NCBI GenBank assembly: GCA_020718905.1
Contig: DYRD01000013.1
Span: 1-46,575 of the forward strand
Length of the DNA stretch: 46,575 nucleotides
Source of the DNA: Syntrophus aciditrophicus
GTDB taxonomy: Bacteria > Desulfobacterota > Syntrophia > Syntrophales > UBA8958
Direction of reading: 5' to 3'
Shown: in pieces, positions 45,607 to 46,575 of the stretch
Layout of the letters: the number at the start of each line of letters is the position of its first letter
Position numbering within the stretch: the stretch's first letter is position 1
Position numbers and translations under genes: made by a program
Notes under the pieces: generated by a model
Told to the model about the DNA's origin: nothing
The model's input: only the letters and a program-made list of their open reading frames with translations
The model's database searches: none

Positions 45607-46575
45607 ATGTCGGGAAAAATATTCGACTTGCTTGTCATCGGCGGCGGTCCCGGCGGCCACGCGGCTGCGGAAGAGGCGGCCCGTCACGGGGCCCGGGTCG
45701 GCATCGTGGAGAAGGCGCAATGGGGAGGAACATGCACCCACCGGGGCTGTGTCCCCACGAAGGCCCTCCTCGTCTGCAGCGGACACTTCGCCGCCCTGAA
45801 AAAGCTCACCCGCCTGGGCATTACCACCGGCGCAACGGGTTATGATTTCAACGCTATCCGGCGTCACCGGGACCAGATGGTCCGGATCGCCGCCCTGGGG
45901 GTGGAAAAATCCCTCCAAGACGCCGGCGTGGAGATGATGGCGGGATCAGGGAAGATAGTCTCTCCCGGCAAAGTGGAATGGTCGGACGCCGCGGGGAAGA
46001 GCGAGGTTCTTGCGGCCCGCCGGCTAGTCATCGCCTGGGGTTCCGAGCCGGCCCTGCCCCCTTTCCCGATGACGCCGCACCTGTCCGCAGGTCCGCAAGC
46101 ATCGGCCCCACCCCTCCGGGCTGCCGGAATCACTCAGCCCCCGGCCTCCACTCCCCAACACCCCCCGGCACGGACCTTGACCTCCGACACCTTTCTCCAG
46201 CTCGCAAACCTTCCCAAGAGCGTGGTGATCATCGGCGGCAGTGTCATCGGCGTCGAATTTGCAACATTTTTAGCCGAATTGGGGGTGCCCGTACAGATAG
46301 TGGAAATTCTTCCGGCCATTCTCCCCTACGAGGAAGAAGAGGCGTCAGCCCTCCTCGGGAAAGAGCTGAACCGCAGCGGCGTGCAGTTCCGGACGTCAAC
46401 CAAGGTCTTAGCCGTCCACGAAGGCTCGGATGCGGTCTCCATAGTCGCCACCGCCAAAGACGGGCAGCCCATGGAATTAACGGCGGAATACGCCCTTATC
46501 TGCACGGGACGGCGGCCGCGCCTGGATGAAGAATCACTGACCAAGATGGGCATCCGCTATGATCGCCGGGGCATC
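45607..46575 (+). CDS. lpd: Dihydrolipoyl dehydrogenase (L protein), 3' end outside the window
   Basis: The 323 visible codons are open to the edge. The FAD site is DLLVIGGGPGGHAAAEEAAR (~7-26), the redox disulfide GGTCTHRGCVPTKALL (C43, C48), and the NAD site VVIIGGSVIGVEFATFLAELG (~205-225). The C-terminal interface domain is cut off by the window. It re-oxidises dihydrolipoyl H protein and passes electrons to NAD. GAGGTG stands 5 bases before the ATG. Between the FAD domain end (GSEPALPP) and the usual LTSDTFL there are ~35 extra Pro/Ala-rich residues (152-190, e.g. SAGPQASAPPLRAAG), which most family members lack; it is an in-frame loop insertion. Confidence 0.92.
   Translation, partial: MSGKIFDLLVIGGGPGGHAAAEEAARHGARVGIVEKAQWGGTCTHRGCVPTKALLVCSGHFAALKKLTRLGITTGATGYDFNAIRRHRDQMVRIAALGVEKSLQDAGVEMMAGSGKIVSPGKVEWSDAAGKSEVLAARRLVIAWGSEPALPPFPMTPHLSAGPQASAPPLRAAGITQPPASTPQHPPARTLTSDTFLQLANLPKSVVIIGGSVIGVEFATFLAELGVPVQIVEILPAILPYEEEEASALLGKELNRSGVQFRTSTKVLAVHEGSDAVSIVATAKDGQPMELTAEYALICTGRRPRLDEESLTKMGIRYDRRGI

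Overview
The window looks like chromosomal DNA of a GC-rich, anaerobic bacterium of the Desulfobacterota (former Deltaproteobacteria), most like the Syntrophales (Syntrophus/Smithella relatives). The grounds are protein resemblance and gene company: a b/b' F-type ATP synthase operon without a and c genes, mreBCD-mrdA-rodA, ftcD-ftsY-smc, and a glycine-cleavage locus with a KamA-family aminomutase and lipA/lpd. This placement is inference; there is no rRNA or other taxonomic marker here.

Layout. 1-1.4 kb holds remnants of a molybdenum hydroxylase (two subunits) and a c-type cytochrome. 1.5-4.8 kb is a compact four-gene minus-strand operon (RibD-type reductase, MDR dehydrogenase, PTPS-like protein, glycosyltransferase) behind a good promoter; it is the best candidate for an undescribed pathway, perhaps a glycosylated pterin. 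5.1-6.7 kb (plus) has a SixA phosphatase, a site-2 protease and a cold-shock protein with a long leader. 6.8-14.5 kb (minus) has ftcD, ftsY, smc, a radical-SAM relic, a 125-bp element with inverted-repeat ends, a methyltransferase and moaA. greA follows on plus. 15.2-21.1 kb (minus) is the atp operon. 21.3-26.8 kb (minus) is the cell-shape operon. 27-33 kb mixes a SurA/PpiD-like chaperone, a DUF4337 relic, a DUF2845 protein, nadD-proA, a patatin and a broken radical-SAM gene. 33.2-33.8 kb is AT-rich and empty, followed by a Lys-rich secreted protein gene and tRNA-Gln. 34.5-37.5 kb (minus) is a polar amino-acid ABC transporter. 37.7-46.6 kb (plus) is gcvT-gcvH-gcvPA-cupin-gcvPB-kamA-pspC-lipA-lpd, running off the end.

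The most striking global feature is damage. About fourteen genes carry frameshifts, in-frame stops, a 7-bp tandem duplication, or internal deletions that keep both ends of the gene. The large housekeeping genes (smc, ftsY, atp, mre/rod, moaA, nadD, proA) are all open and full length. That uneven distribution argues for real decay of dispensable loci, although assembly or read error cannot be excluded from the sequence alone.

Functional links. Folate/one-carbon chemistry recurs: FtcD, the glycine-cleavage system with its lipoylation enzyme LipA and its dihydrolipoyl dehydrogenase, and the pterin-like operon. If the lesions are real, glycine cleavage (gcvT, gcvPA) and the KamA-family enzyme are inactive in this strain, and the amino-acid ABC importer has lost one permease.
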